Below are positions 8,203 to 15,744 of a stretch of 64,000 nucleotides of DNA, in pieces. Position 1 is the first letter of the stretch; each line of letters begins with the position of its first letter. Made by a program: the position numbers and the translations under genes. Origin of the DNA: Mesorhizobium sp. WSM4311 (GTDB lineage Bacteria > Pseudomonadota > Alphaproteobacteria > Rhizobiales > Rhizobiaceae); the NCBI RefSeq assembly GCF_002295115.1, contig NZ_NSFV01000006.1, forward strand, positions 136,501-200,500, in the 5' to 3' direction. Below the pieces are notes generated by a model that saw only the letters and a list, made by a program, of their open reading frames with translations, had not been told where the DNA came from and searched no databases.

Positions 8203-8460
8203 TTAGTGAATGGCGACGGTGGTCAGGTCGTTTTCCATGGCGCCGGCCAGCGCGCGGTCACGCGCGTCGGAAAGCAGGATCGGCTGGCCATTGGCGGCAA
8301 ACAGCGCCCACAATTCCAGGCCGGGCGCGATTTCACCGATGTTGGGGAAGCGGCCGAGCAACTCATCGCTCGAGACCTTGCGCAGATAAGCGACCGAGCC
8401 TTCGCCGAGATGGGCGAATTCACCGCTCGTCATGGTGATATTCTCGTCAGTTCTGGTCAT
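8203..8460 (-). CDS. DUF1150 family protein
   Basis: An 85-residue protein of unknown function typical of alphaproteobacteria. It starts MTRTDENITMTSGEFAHLGEGSVAYLR and contains the family stretch ALFAANGQPILLSDARDRALAGA. ATG at 8460 is chosen over an upstream in-frame start because AAGGAGG lies 8 bases before it. It follows hsp20 after 64 bases; the hsp20-DUF1150 pair is common in rhizobia and suggests a role in the heat response, which remains an inference. No membrane segment or signal peptide is seen. Confidence 0.85.
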   Translation of the reverse strand: MTRTDENITMTSGEFAHLGEGSVAYLRKVSSDELLGRFPNIGEIAPGLELWALFAANGQPILLSDARDRALAGAMENDLTTVAIH

Positions 8461-8524
8461 TTCAAGCCTCCTTGGCGCGAGGACGCCGCTCAAGGCCATC
8501 CCGCATGAGAGCCGTCGGTGAAGA

Positions 8525-8950
8525 TCAGTCTTTCACCGATATATTTATTTTCCGTACCAGCCGTTCGGACTCCGGCCGATCGAGGTCGATCGACAAAAGG
8601 CCGTTCTTCAGCTCCGCCGCGATCACACGCATGCCGTCGGCCAGCACGAAACAGCGCTGGAATTGGCGCGCGGCGATGCCGCGATGAAGGAATTCGCGCT
8701 CGGTGTCGTCGGTCTGACGGCCGCGCACGACCAGCTGGTTTTCCTCCGTTGTCACATCGAGATCGCTTTCGGCGAAACCGGCGACGGCGAGTGTGATGCG
8801 CAGCCTTTCGGCCTTGCCGTCGGCACCGCTGAGGCGCTCGATGTTGTAGGGAGGGTAGCTATCACCGGACTTCGCCAGACGCTCCAAGGTCTTTTCCATG
8901 GCATCGAAACCAAGGAGAAGCGGGCTGGAGAAAGGCGTCATTCGGCTCAT
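8525..8950 (-). CDS. Small heat shock protein, Hsp20 family
   Basis: A 141-residue alpha-crystallin chaperone that binds unfolding proteins. The N-terminus MSRMTPFSSPLLLGFDAMEKTLERLAKSGDSYPPYNIE and the alpha-crystallin domain (about residues 35-130) are typical of IbpA-like rhizobial sHsps; the ITLAVAGFAESDLDVTTEENQLVVRG and FLHRGIAARQFQRCFVLAD strands are clear. ATG at 8950 is placed directly after the ROSE-like leader whose hairpin holds its AGGA Shine-Dalgarno sequence. The C-terminal I-X-I motif is replaced by KINISVKD (INI). Expression is expected to be low until heat shock. Confidence 0.95.
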   Translation of the reverse strand: MSRMTPFSSPLLLGFDAMEKTLERLAKSGDSYPPYNIERLSGADGKAERLRITLAVAGFAESDLDVTTEENQLVVRGRQTDDTEREFLHRGIAARQFQRCFVLADGMRVIAAELKNGLLSIDLDRPESERLVRKINISVKD

Positions 8951-9012
8951 GTTACACTGTCCTCTCAAGAGCGACATAAACTGGAAAAACCCGGATGGCA
9001 TTTTTCCCGATG
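8951..9012 (-). promoter_or_regulatory. Probable ROSE RNA thermometer in the hsp20 leader
   Basis: Reading on the minus strand, the leader ends in a hairpin (8976-8958): TGTC, an unpaired G, CTC, loop TTGA, GAG, GACA. This is the ROSE signature: U-C-G-C-U paired with the A-G-G-A ribosome site, with the bulged G in the anti-Shine-Dalgarno strand. A second stem, GGAAAAA with TTTTTCC (9007-8983, 11-base loop), precedes it. ROSE elements control hsp20 genes throughout rhizobia, so position and gene also fit. The 62-base length assumes a start site about 7 bases after the -10 box. Confidence 0.8.
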
Positions 9013-9018
9013 GCCTTG

Positions 9019-9047
9019 ATATGGTCCGCCCCGCGACCAAGTTCAAG
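9019..9047 (-). promoter_or_regulatory. RpoH (sigma-32)-type promoter of hsp20
   Basis: On the minus strand CTTGAA (9047-9042), a 17-base spacer and CCATAT (9024-9019) fit the rhizobial heat-shock consensus CTTGAA-N17-CCANAT. It lies correctly placed upstream of the ROSE-like leader, so hsp20 seems to have both transcriptional and translational heat control. Confidence 0.7.
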
Positions 9048-9206
9048 CCACCACAAGACCCGCCCAAAAAGACCAAGCCTTGGACTCACAGGAATAATCG
9101 ACATGGCGCTTGAAACGACGCGCGGATGCAAGGAGAAGCGCCGGGGTCGTTCTTCAGGCGTGCGATCGATCCGGTGAGCTCACGGCCTCCCAAACAAGGA
9201 ATTGAA

Positions 9207-10148
9207 ATGCCCCAACCACGCAAGATCATCATCGACACCGATCCCGGCCAGGATGATGCCGTCGCTATTCTCTTGGCGCTCGGCAGCAGCGAACTGGAGA
9301 TCGTCGGCATCACCGCCGTTGCCGGCAACGTGCCGCTGAAGCTTACCGAGAAGAATGCCCGCAAGATTTGCGAACTGGCCGGCCGCCCGGAGGTCAAGGT
9401 CTATGCCGGCGCTATCCGTCCCCTGGCGCGCACATTGGTCACCGCCGAGGAAGTGCATGGCAAGACCGGCCTCAACGGGCCGCAGCTGCCCGAACCGACG
9501 ATGAAGCTGCAGGAGCAGTATGCCGTCGACTTCATCGTCGAGACGCTGATGAAGGAAGAGAGCGGCACCATCACGCTCTGCCCGCTCGGGCCGTTGACCA
9601 ACATCGCGCTGGCGCTGATCCGCGAACCGCGGATCGCGCCGCGCATCAAGGAAATCGTGCTGATGGGGGGCGGCTTCTTCGAGGGCGGCAACGTCACGCC
9701 CGCGGCCGAATTCAACATCTATGTCGATCCGCAGGCCGCCGATCTGGTGTTCAAGGCCGGCATCCCGATCGTGATGATGCCGCTCGACGTCACCCACAAG
9801 GCGCTGACCACCACCAAGCGCACGCAGGCTTTCCGCGCGCTCGGCACCAAGGTCGGCATCGCGACCGCCGAGATGCTGGAATTCTTCGAGCGTTACGACG
9901 AGGGCAAATACGGCACCGATGGCGGCCCGCTGCACGACCCCTGCGTCATCGCCTACCTGTTGAAGCCGGACCTGTTCAAGGGCCGCAACTGCAATGTCAG
10001 CGTGGAGACCGCCTCGGAACTGACCATGGGCATGACCGTGATCGACTGGTGGGGCGTCACCAAGCGGGAAAAGAATGCCATGGTGATGCGCGACATCGAC
10101 CATGACGGCTTCTTCGCGCTGCTGGTGGAGCGGCTGGGCCGGCTGTAA
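9207..10148 (+). CDS. Inosine/uridine-preferring nucleoside hydrolase family protein
   Basis: A 313-residue cytosolic enzyme that hydrolyses nucleosides to ribose and free base. The calcium-binding signature DTDPGQDDAVAILLAL is at residues 10-25, VTAEEVHGKTGLNG and TLCPLGPLTNIALAL follow, and the second Asp/His region GGPLHDPCVIAYLL is intact. ATG at 9207 gives MPQPRKIIIDTDPG, the expected N-terminus. Substrate preference cannot be read. The ribose produced could be phosphorylated by the ribokinase encoded at 12803-13708. It stands alone on the plus strand, ending in a palindromic hairpin facing a converging gene. Confidence 0.93.
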   Translation: MPQPRKIIIDTDPGQDDAVAILLALGSSELEIVGITAVAGNVPLKLTEKNARKICELAGRPEVKVYAGAIRPLARTLVTAEEVHGKTGLNGPQLPEPTMKLQEQYAVDFIVETLMKEESGTITLCPLGPLTNIALALIREPRIAPRIKEIVLMGGGFFEGGNVTPAAEFNIYVDPQAADLVFKAGIPIVMMPLDVTHKALTTTKRTQAFRALGTKVGIATAEMLEFFERYDEGKYGTDGGPLHDPCVIAYLLKPDLFKGRNCNVSVETASELTMGMTVIDWWGVTKREKNAMVMRDIDHDGFFALLVERLGRL

Positions 10149-10176
10149 CACTTCCGCCGATCGATGCAGACGGTTT

Positions 10177-10201
10177 GCCCAGAGGCATAGAGCTTCTGGG
10201 C
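10177..10201. terminator. Palindromic hairpin between convergent genes
   Basis: GCCCAGA and TCTGGGC, with further internal pairing, form a stem in the 58-base gap between the nucleoside hydrolase and the converging small gene. There is no T-run, so termination is inferred from position and symmetry. Confidence 0.45.
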
Positions 10202-10206
10202 ATGTC

Positions 10207-10530
10207 TCACTCGGGAAACCGGTAGAAGACGACGCCATTGTCGCGCGTGACGCGTTCGATGCTCGCATCTGACCCAATCAGATGCGGGCGGTCGTCGTCG
10301 ATGAGCACAGACGAGCCATCGTTGAGAACAAGCACATGGAGGATGTACTTACCGTCTCTCCATTGGGCACTTTTGATCGTTGCATCGATGGCACCGACAG
10401 ACCGAATCGGGCTTGCGTCGTTGGCCCATTTGTTCGCCGCCAACATGAGCATAATCGCAAACGCACCGATGAAGAGGATCACGCCAGGCGCATTCCTCTT
10501 CAAACCATCCCAAGTCCAAAAGACAGGCAT
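10207..10530 (-). CDS. Hypothetical single-pass membrane protein
   Basis: A 107-residue protein that I do not recognise. After a short N-terminus (MPVFWTWDGLKRNAP) there is one membrane helix (about residues 15-33), then a domain of about 70 residues with alternating beta-like strands: YILHVLVLNDGSSVLIDDDRPHLIG and NGVVFYRFPE. The hydrophobic-then-polar layout suggests an anchored extracytoplasmic domain. It converges on the nucleoside hydrolase gene and has no obvious partner. Codon usage looks somewhat less GC-biased than its neighbours. Confidence 0.55.
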   Translation of the reverse strand: MPVFWTWDGLKRNAPGVILFIGAFAIMLMLAANKWANDASPIRSVGAIDATIKSAQWRDGKYILHVLVLNDGSSVLIDDDRPHLIGSDASIERVTRDNGVVFYRFPE

Positions 10531-10634
10531 GAATCCCCCGATAGAGATTCATGTGGTGGTGGGAGAGCAGACTTTCAATCGGTTGCCATGCGAGGGCGCT
10601 GCAACTCTTCGCGTCGCCCGGCTCGCGGCCGCCG

Positions 10635-11249
10635 TTACTTCGACCTCGAAAACGCCAGCCACAGGCCGCCGCCGACCAGGAAGCTGCCGCTGATCCTGGA
10701 CATGAGCTTGATGCGGCGGGCCGACAGCAGGCGCCCGGCGCGGCCGGCGGCGAGTGCGTAGGTCGAATCCGACACGGCGGCGAAGATCATGGCGGTGAGG
10801 CCCATGACGACGATCTGCAGCGAATAGTTGCCTTCCGGCGCGATGAACTGCGGGAAGAAGGCGCCGAAGAACACCAGCGTCTTGGGATTGCTGAGCGCCA
10901 CCAGCAGGCCCTGCAGGAAGAAACCGCCGCGCGGCTTTCTGGCGGTTCCGTCGGCATTCAGCGTGCCCTTGGAGCGGAACATCTGCACGCCCATCCAGAT
11001 CAGGTAGGCGGCGCCGATCAGCCTGACCCATTCGAACCAGTGGCCCATGGCCGCGATCAGCGTGTTGAGGCCGATGCCGACAATGGCGATCATGATGGCA
11101 AGCCCGGCCTGCGTGCCGGCGACATTGGCCAGACCGGCGCGGGTTCCGTGCCGGATGCTGTTGGCGATGATCAGCGTGACCGTCGGTCCCGGCACCAGGA
11201 TGATAACGATGCAGGCGAGAACATAGGCGGCGTAAAGTTCCAGCGACAT
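10635..11249 (-). CDS. LysE/RhtB family amino-acid exporter
   Basis: A 204-residue inner-membrane protein with about six helices. The family signature is clear near the N-terminus: VPGPTVTLIIANSIRHGTRAGLANVAGTQAG. LysE/RhtB proteins export amino acids such as lysine, homoserine or threonine; the substrate here is unknown. The internal NPKTLVFFGAFFPQFI motif is also typical. ATG at 11249 is chosen because GAGGAAG lies just upstream; an in-frame TTG four codons earlier is less likely. It is downstream of the amidase on the same strand but 105 bases away. Confidence 0.92.
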   Translation of the reverse strand: MSLELYAAYVLACIVIILVPGPTVTLIIANSIRHGTRAGLANVAGTQAGLAIMIAIVGIGLNTLIAAMGHWFEWVRLIGAAYLIWMGVQMFRSKGTLNADGTARKPRGGFFLQGLLVALSNPKTLVFFGAFFPQFIAPEGNYSLQIVVMGLTAMIFAAVSDSTYALAAGRAGRLLSARRIKLMSRISGSFLVGGGLWLAFSRSK

Positions 11250-11354
11250 GATCTTCCTCAAAATGCCGCCAATGCGGCGTGGCAGGCGACAATTAATGCA
11301 TGCGGGTAACCTCCGCGCAAGCCTGACGCGAAACGCCGGGCCGTTGCACGTGCG

Positions 11355-12797
11355 TCAGGCGCCGGCCTGCCAGGGCAGCGTCGCCTCATAGGCGGCGGCG
11401 GCCCTCAGTACGGCGAGGTCGCCGCGCGGCCGGCCGATCAGCTGCATGCCCATTGGCCGGCCCTTGTCGTCGAAGCCGACCGGCACGTTGACCGCCGGGC
11501 AGCCGCCCAGCGTGGCGAAGGCTGAAACCTGCATCCAGCGGTGATAGCTGTCCATCGGCCGTCCGGCGACCTCGCTTGGCCAGTGCATGCCGACCTCGAA
11601 GGGGAAGACCTGCGCGGTGGGCAGGGCGACGAGACCGAAGCGGTCGAAGATCGACAGCAGTATCCGATGCCAGGAGGTGCGCACGACCGAGGCCGCGCGG
11701 ATCTGCGGCGCCGTCAGCCGCATGGCGTTCTCGATTTCCCATATGGCTTCCGGCTTCAGCAGACCGCGCTTGGAAGGATCGTCGTAATGGACCTTGAGGG
11801 CGCAGCCGCTGCTGGCCTGGCGCAGCATCACGAAGGCCTGCCACAGCGCTTCGAAGTCGAAATCCGGGAGCAAGGGTTCCGCCGGGAAGGATGCATCCGC
11901 GAAGCGGCCGAGAGCCGCCTCGCACAGATCGAGGATGCCAGGTTCGACTGGCAGATGACCGCCGAGGTCGCCGAGCCAGGCGACGCGGCCGCCAGTCGAT
12001 GGCGGTGCAAGCCCTTCGAGGAACGAACCCGGTTTCTCATAGGACAGGGGCGCCTGCGGATGGTAGCCTGCCTGCACGTCGAGCAGCAGCGCCATGTCGG
12101 CGACGTTGCGGCCCATCGGGCCCTCGACGCCCATCTGCGCATGGAAGACCTCAAGATCGGGTCCGGCGGGCACAAGCCCTTGCGATGGCCGGAAGCCGTA
12201 GACATTGTTCCAGCCTGCCGGATTGCGCAGCGAGCCGCCGAAGTCGCTGCCATCGGCGACGGGCACCATGTCGAGCGCCAGCGCCACCGCCGCGCCGCCG
12301 CTCGAGCCGCCGGCGGTGAGCGCCGGATCGAAAGCGTTCAGCGTCGGCCCGAAGACGTTGTTGTAGGTGTTGGATCCCAACCCGAATTCGGGAACATTGG
12401 TCTTGCCGATGATGATGGCGCCGGCGTTGCGGATGCGCTCGACGAAGAAATCGTCTTCCTGCGGCACGAAATCGGCAAAGATAGGCGAGCCGAAGGAGGT
12501 CCTGAGCCCGGTCGTCGAGGCGAGGTCCTTGATGGCGATCGGCAGGCCGAAGAGCGTCCCGGTTTCGCTCGCTTGCCTGGCATCGGCTGCATCGGCCTCG
12601 CGCAGGATATCGTCGCGGTCGCGCAACGAGACGATGGCGTTGACCAGCGGGTTGACCGCTTCGATGCGGTCGAGGAAGGCCGTCACCACCTCGCGCACGG
12701 ACAGTTTCTTGCGGCTGATCGCGCCGGCAAGGTCGAGGGCGGACAGGCGGCAGATATCACCGGCCGGCGGCACGGCATGTTTCGTCCCGGGGCGCAT
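11355..12797 (-). CDS. Amidase signature family hydrolase
   Basis: A 480-residue amidase with the Ser-cisSer-Lys triad: the Lys in GLPIAIKDLA and the Gly/Ser-rich signature TAGGSSGGAAVALALDM followed by DGSDFGGSLRNPA. Members hydrolyse amides such as indoleacetamide, aryl amides or glutamyl-tRNA intermediates; there is no GatB/GatC partner nearby, so this is a stand-alone catabolic amidase. The start at 12797 lies 5 bases after the ribokinase stop, so the two are co-transcribed and probably translationally coupled. The pairing suggests that the natural substrate could be a ribosyl or sugar amide, but that is speculation. Confidence 0.92.
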   Translation of the reverse strand: MRPGTKHAVPPAGDICRLSALDLAGAISRKKLSVREVVTAFLDRIEAVNPLVNAIVSLRDRDDILREADAADARQASETGTLFGLPIAIKDLASTTGLRTSFGSPIFADFVPQEDDFFVERIRNAGAIIIGKTNVPEFGLGSNTYNNVFGPTLNAFDPALTAGGSSGGAAVALALDMVPVADGSDFGGSLRNPAGWNNVYGFRPSQGLVPAGPDLEVFHAQMGVEGPMGRNVADMALLLDVQAGYHPQAPLSYEKPGSFLEGLAPPSTGGRVAWLGDLGGHLPVEPGILDLCEAALGRFADASFPAEPLLPDFDFEALWQAFVMLRQASSGCALKVHYDDPSKRGLLKPEAIWEIENAMRLTAPQIRAASVVRTSWHRILLSIFDRFGLVALPTAQVFPFEVGMHWPSEVAGRPMDSYHRWMQVSAFATLGGCPAVNVPVGFDDKGRPMGMQLIGRPRGDLAVLRAAAAYEATLPWQAGA

Positions 12798-12802
12798 CAC
12801 TT

Positions 12803-13708
12803 TCAATGGGTTTCCAGCAAGGCTTGATCGACATCCTTGGCCAGCGGGATCGCCGGCTGGGCGCCGGGCTTGAGACATGCGAGCGAGCCCGCCGCAGCGG
12901 CGCGTGCCAGTGCCTTGTCGAGGGCTAGGCCGGCCGACAGGCCGGCAGCGAAGTAGCCGCAAAAGGTGTCGCCGGCGCCGACCGTGTCGACAGGCGTGAT
13001 CTTCATGGCCGCAAGGGTGAGGAACTCGCTCGGTGTCGCTGCCATGACGCCGTCGCCGCCGAGGGTGACGACGATGGTGCGGCCGGTTTTCGCGGCGAAG
13101 TCGCGCATGCGTGCCGCGCGGTCGCGGCCGTTAAGCGCCAGCGCCTCGCCATAGAGGTCGAACTCGGTCTCGTTGGCGACGGCATAATCGGTCTTTCCGA
13201 GGAAAGCAGCCGCGTCGCCCTGGAAAGGAGCGGTGTTGAGCACGGTGATGGCACCGGCCGCCCGTGCCTGGTCGAGTGCCGCATCGACGGTCGCCAGCGG
13301 GATCTCATGCTGGAGCAGCACGACATCGCCCTTTTGGAGGAAGGCCTTGGAAAGGTCGCCGGGCACCACGGACGCATTGGCGCCGGGAACCACGGCGATG
13401 ATGTTCTCGCCATCGGCACCGACCATGATCAGCGCCGTTCCGGTCGAGGCAAAGGTTTCGCCCACGCCCGACAGGTCGACCTTGGCCTCGCGCAGCAACG
13501 CCAGCGCCTCGCCGGCGAAACTGTCCTTGCCGACGGCGCCGACCATGCGCACCTGGACGCCGGCGCGCGCGGCAGCCAGCGCCTGGTTGGCGCCCTTGCC
13601 GCCCGGCGCCGTGGCGAAACTGGAACCGCTCATCGTTTCGCCGGGGCTCGGCAAGCGGTCGACTTTGGCGATAAGGTCGAGATTGATCGAGCCGATGACG
13701 ACTATCAA
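12803..13708 (-). CDS. rbsK: Ribokinase (PfkB family)
   Basis: A 301-residue sugar kinase that converts ribose to ribose-5-phosphate. It shows the PfkB N-terminal motif SINLDLIAKVDRLPSPGET, the substrate loop PGGKGANQALAAARAG, and the catalytic C-terminal signature DTVGAGDTFCGYFAAGL. Start is taken as TTG at 13708, because the protein should begin (M)IVVIGSINLD and GGAGG lies 8 bases upstream; no ATG is suitably placed. It is the first gene of an operon with the amidase. Upstream (13766-13798) is a direct and inverted repeat that could be its operator. It could use ribose from the nucleoside hydrolase. Confidence 0.93.
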   Translation of the reverse strand: MIVVIGSINLDLIAKVDRLPSPGETMSGSSFATAPGGKGANQALAAARAGVQVRMVGAVGKDSFAGEALALLREAKVDLSGVGETFASTGTALIMVGADGENIIAVVPGANASVVPGDLSKAFLQKGDVVLLQHEIPLATVDAALDQARAAGAITVLNTAPFQGDAAAFLGKTDYAVANETEFDLYGEALALNGRDRAARMRDFAAKTGRTIVVTLGGDGVMAATPSEFLTLAAMKITPVDTVGAGDTFCGYFAAGLSAGLALDKALARAAAAGSLACLKPGAQPAIPLAKDVDQALLETH

Positions 13709-13765
13709 GAAAGTGCCTCCCTGCCAGCGCTGGCCGGAAATCAGGATCGACTTTCGGAAAGCACG

Positions 13766-13798
13766 ATGTGGATCGAGATCCACAATGTGGATCGAGAT
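13766..13798. promoter_or_regulatory. Tandem 14-bp repeats upstream of rbsK
   Basis: ATGTGGATCGAGAT occurs exactly at 13766-13779 and 13785-13798, 19 bases apart, so both faces lie roughly on one side of the helix. The first copy runs into GTGGAT-CGAG-ATCCAC, a 6-bp inverted repeat. The site is 58 bases before the rbsK start and is a plausible operator for a repressor not encoded beside it. Confidence 0.5.
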
Positions 13799-13914
13799 GA
13801 CGAGCTGCGCCGGTGCATCCGTATCGATGCGCCGTCACCCCGGTTGTGCGGGAAGCTAGCGCTTCATGCGATGAGTTGCCAGACCATGTGGATATCAAAA
13901 GGCGATTTGTCGCC

Positions 13915-14397
13915 TCACTCGCAGCGCACGGTGACGATGCCCTGATAGGTGCCCGCGGGAAAGACGCCGCTCGACTTGGTGGCGGTGAGATCGACCTGCA
14001 GGGCGTGGGTGCCGTTGGTGACCCTTTGCGGCACGCTTCCGTTGATGTCGACCCCCGAGCCATCGAGCCGGAAGACCGAGGCGAAGGTGACGTTGGTGCC
14101 GCCGCCGCTCGGCGCGGACGAGAATGCGGCAGGCGCCGGCGCCGAAACCGAATAGCAGTCCAGCAGGTTGAGCAGGGTGCACAGAAGCGAGCTCGCCACC
14201 ACGGTGGCGCTGGCGCTCGATCCGCCTGCCTGTTTGGAACCCAGTATGCTTATGGCAGGATTTGCGGTCATCGTCCCCGATGCCCCGACCATGATGGTGC
14301 AGGTGCCGATGATCGCCGCCGGTGCGGGCTGGCTGAAGCCGGCAAGGGCTGCTATCGTAAGCAGCGCGGGCCTATTTTTTCTTCTTCTTCTTGCCAT
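13915..14397 (-). CDS. Secreted fibre-like subunit, last gene of a four-gene secreted operon
   Basis: A 160-residue protein with a very basic start (MARRRRKNRP) and a signal peptide ending at about QPAPA-A. The mature part is Gly/Ser/Thr-rich and beta-like, opens with GTCTIMVGASGTMTANPAI, and ends GTYQGIVTVRCE. The gene 15274-15744 has the same layout: CT(L/I) near the start, GTMT, a GGS run, and a final YQ..VT.RCE. The two are therefore paralogues, each with a first and a last Cys that could form a disulfide, as in pilin-like or spore-coat-U-like subunits. Two extra Cys (LLCTLLNLLDC) are unique here. The start lies inside the preceding gene (26-base overlap). Confidence 0.6.
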   Translation of the reverse strand: MARRRRKNRPALLTIAALAGFSQPAPAAIIGTCTIMVGASGTMTANPAISILGSKQAGGSSASATVVASSLLCTLLNLLDCYSVSAPAPAAFSSAPSGGGTNVTFASVFRLDGSGVDINGSVPQRVTNGTHALQVDLTATKSSGVFPAGTYQGIVTVRCE

Positions 14398-14893
14398 CGC
14401 TGTTTCCGGTCCTGATGGTCCAGCCTTCGTTGGCCCATCCAGGTGATGCGGCCGCGGTCGCGGGAGCGCTCGTGGCCACGCTTCCGGTCGGGCCGTCGCC
14501 GCCGAGGCCCATTTTGAGCAGTTTCAGCTCCATCTGCAGGCGCTGGACCTCCAGTTCATACAGCCGGCTGCAGTCGAGGCGTTTCGGCGTACGCCCGATC
14601 GGGATCACCACCCGGCCGTAGGTGGCGACGCCATTGTCCGTCTGGTTGTTGCCTCTGATAACGCCGAGATCGACATAGGCACCAGAACCGGAAACGGCGG
14701 AACGGCAAGTGGTGCCGTCCGCGGCATGGACCTCGTCCTGGCCCTGGGGCAAGGTGACACCGGGCAAATTGAAGCCGTTCTCGTTCTGGTTGAGATTGTA
14801 GATCTGGTCCTGGGCCTGAGTTGGAACGGTGCTTGTGACAGCAACCGCGAGTGCCAGCGTCAGGACTTGCGGTGCCCAAAGAACTTTCCGCAT
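14372..14893 (-). CDS. Secreted protein of unknown function in the four-gene operon
   Basis: A 173-residue protein with a signal peptide ending near VPTQA-Q. The mature protein has a polar start (DQIYNLNQNENGFNLPG), two Cys (TTCRSA and RLDCSRL), a helical stretch ELEVQRLQMELKLLKMG, an Ala/Thr linker and a C-terminal tail of six Lys. I do not recognise a family. It overlaps the chaperone-like gene by 34 bases and the last gene by 26 bases; the Lys-rich tail and the Arg-rich N-terminus of the next protein are read from the same A/G-rich bases in different frames. The helix could be a coiled coil or an anchor for a fibre. Confidence 0.55.
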   Translation of the reverse strand: MRKVLWAPQVLTLALAVAVTSTVPTQAQDQIYNLNQNENGFNLPGVTLPQGQDEVHAADGTTCRSAVSGSGAYVDLGVIRGNNQTDNGVATYGRVVIPIGRTPKRLDCSRLYELEVQRLQMELKLLKMGLGGDGPTGSVATSAPATAAASPGWANEGWTIRTGNSDGKKKKKK

Positions 14894-15252
14894 ATCTGCG
14901 CCCTTATCTGCGTCTGCTGGTTGGGGAAGGGGATGCTTTCCGTACAGATACGCACTTTACGCTCGGCGGCGCCGCCGAAGGGCACGACCACAAGGACGGG
15001 ACGGGAGGCCTGGGCGCCGAGCTGGAAGGCAGCCGGTGATATCCTGGCGTCCACCGGCTGAAAATCCTGATCGTAGACGTGGATTTCGATCTTGATCTTC
15101 TGGTCGTATGGATTGGCCGGGAAGACGCGGACCGCGAAGACGTCGGTGAAACTGTTGACCTCGCCGCGCATCGGCGACATCGACTGCGCCGCCGCGGCAG
15201 CAGGGATCAGGCCGACGGCCAGCGCCGTCGCCAGGGTTCGAAAAGGTGTCAA
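14860..15252 (-). CDS. Single-domain PapD-like periplasmic chaperone (putative)
   Basis: A 130-residue secreted protein, signal peptide ending at about PAAAAAQ-S. The mature part (about 107 residues) resembles only the first immunoglobulin-like domain of pilus chaperones: VFAVRVFPANPYDQKIKIEIHVYDQ, then ISPAAFQLGAQASRPVLVVVPF, then ERKVRICTESIP. The motif of Pro-x-x-Phe-x-Leu, a small-residue turn, and an edge strand of alternating hydrophobics is typical. Classical chaperones have two domains and about 220 residues, so this is a half-size form or another Ig-like protein. Two Cys (RICTES, AQICGK) may pair. It lies between the first subunit gene and the unknown, in one operon. Confidence 0.55.
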   Translation of the reverse strand: MTPFRTLATALAVGLIPAAAAAQSMSPMRGEVNSFTDVFAVRVFPANPYDQKIKIEIHVYDQDFQPVDARISPAAFQLGAQASRPVLVVVPFGGAAERKVRICTESIPFPNQQTQIRAQICGKFFGHRKS

Positions 15253-15273
15253 GGATGCCTCCTTCCCCGGGCG

Positions 15274-15744
15274 CTACTCGCAGCGAAGCGTTACCGTTGC
15301 CTGATAGTTGCCGTTGGCGAAGCGGTTGCTGCCGCCCTTGGTGCCGGCGAGATGGACCGAAACGAGGTCGGCGCCGGGTGTGCTGATGGCGGTAGCGGAA
15401 CCGGTCTCGACGATGGAGTGCGCACCGGCGGAAGAGTAGGTTGGCGTCCAGGTGGTCGACGTCGTGTCGGCCGACGGCACTGTCGTGGCGGTAACCGGAT
15501 CGACGCTCAGCGACACGCCGCCTGTCGTCGTCAGCGTGACGGTTCCGGCAGAGCCGCCGCTGTTGTGGGAACTGAGGGTCTGGAGGTCGGGACTGACCGT
15601 CATCGTGCCATTGGTGGCAATGACAAGCGTGCAGGTCGGGGTGATCGTGCCATTGAAAATGACATTTTGCGTCGCAGCCGATGCAGGCTGGCCCAGACAC
15701 GCGACCAGCAGGGTTGCACCGAAGGCGGTGCGAAACAACTTCAT
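15274..15744 (-). CDS. Secreted fibre-like subunit, first gene of the four-gene operon
   Basis: A 156-residue protein with a clear signal peptide (MKLFRTAFGATLLVACLGQPASA-A). The mature part begins QNVIFNGTITPTCTLVIATNGTMTVSP, is rich in Thr, Ser and Gly with predicted beta strands, and ends NGNYQATVTLRCE. First and last Cys could pair, as in chaperone-usher pilins. AGGAGGT lies upstream of the ATG, and the 219 bases before it are AT-rich and carry no gene, so the operon promoter is probably there. The gap to the next gene is 21 bases. Fimbria-like identity rests on layout and neighbours, not on a recognised family signature. Confidence 0.6.
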   Translation of the reverse strand: MKLFRTAFGATLLVACLGQPASAATQNVIFNGTITPTCTLVIATNGTMTVSPDLQTLSSHNSGGSAGTVTLTTTGGVSLSVDPVTATTVPSADTTSTTWTPTYSSAGAHSIVETGSATAISTPGADLVSVHLAGTKGGSNRFANGNYQATVTLRCE

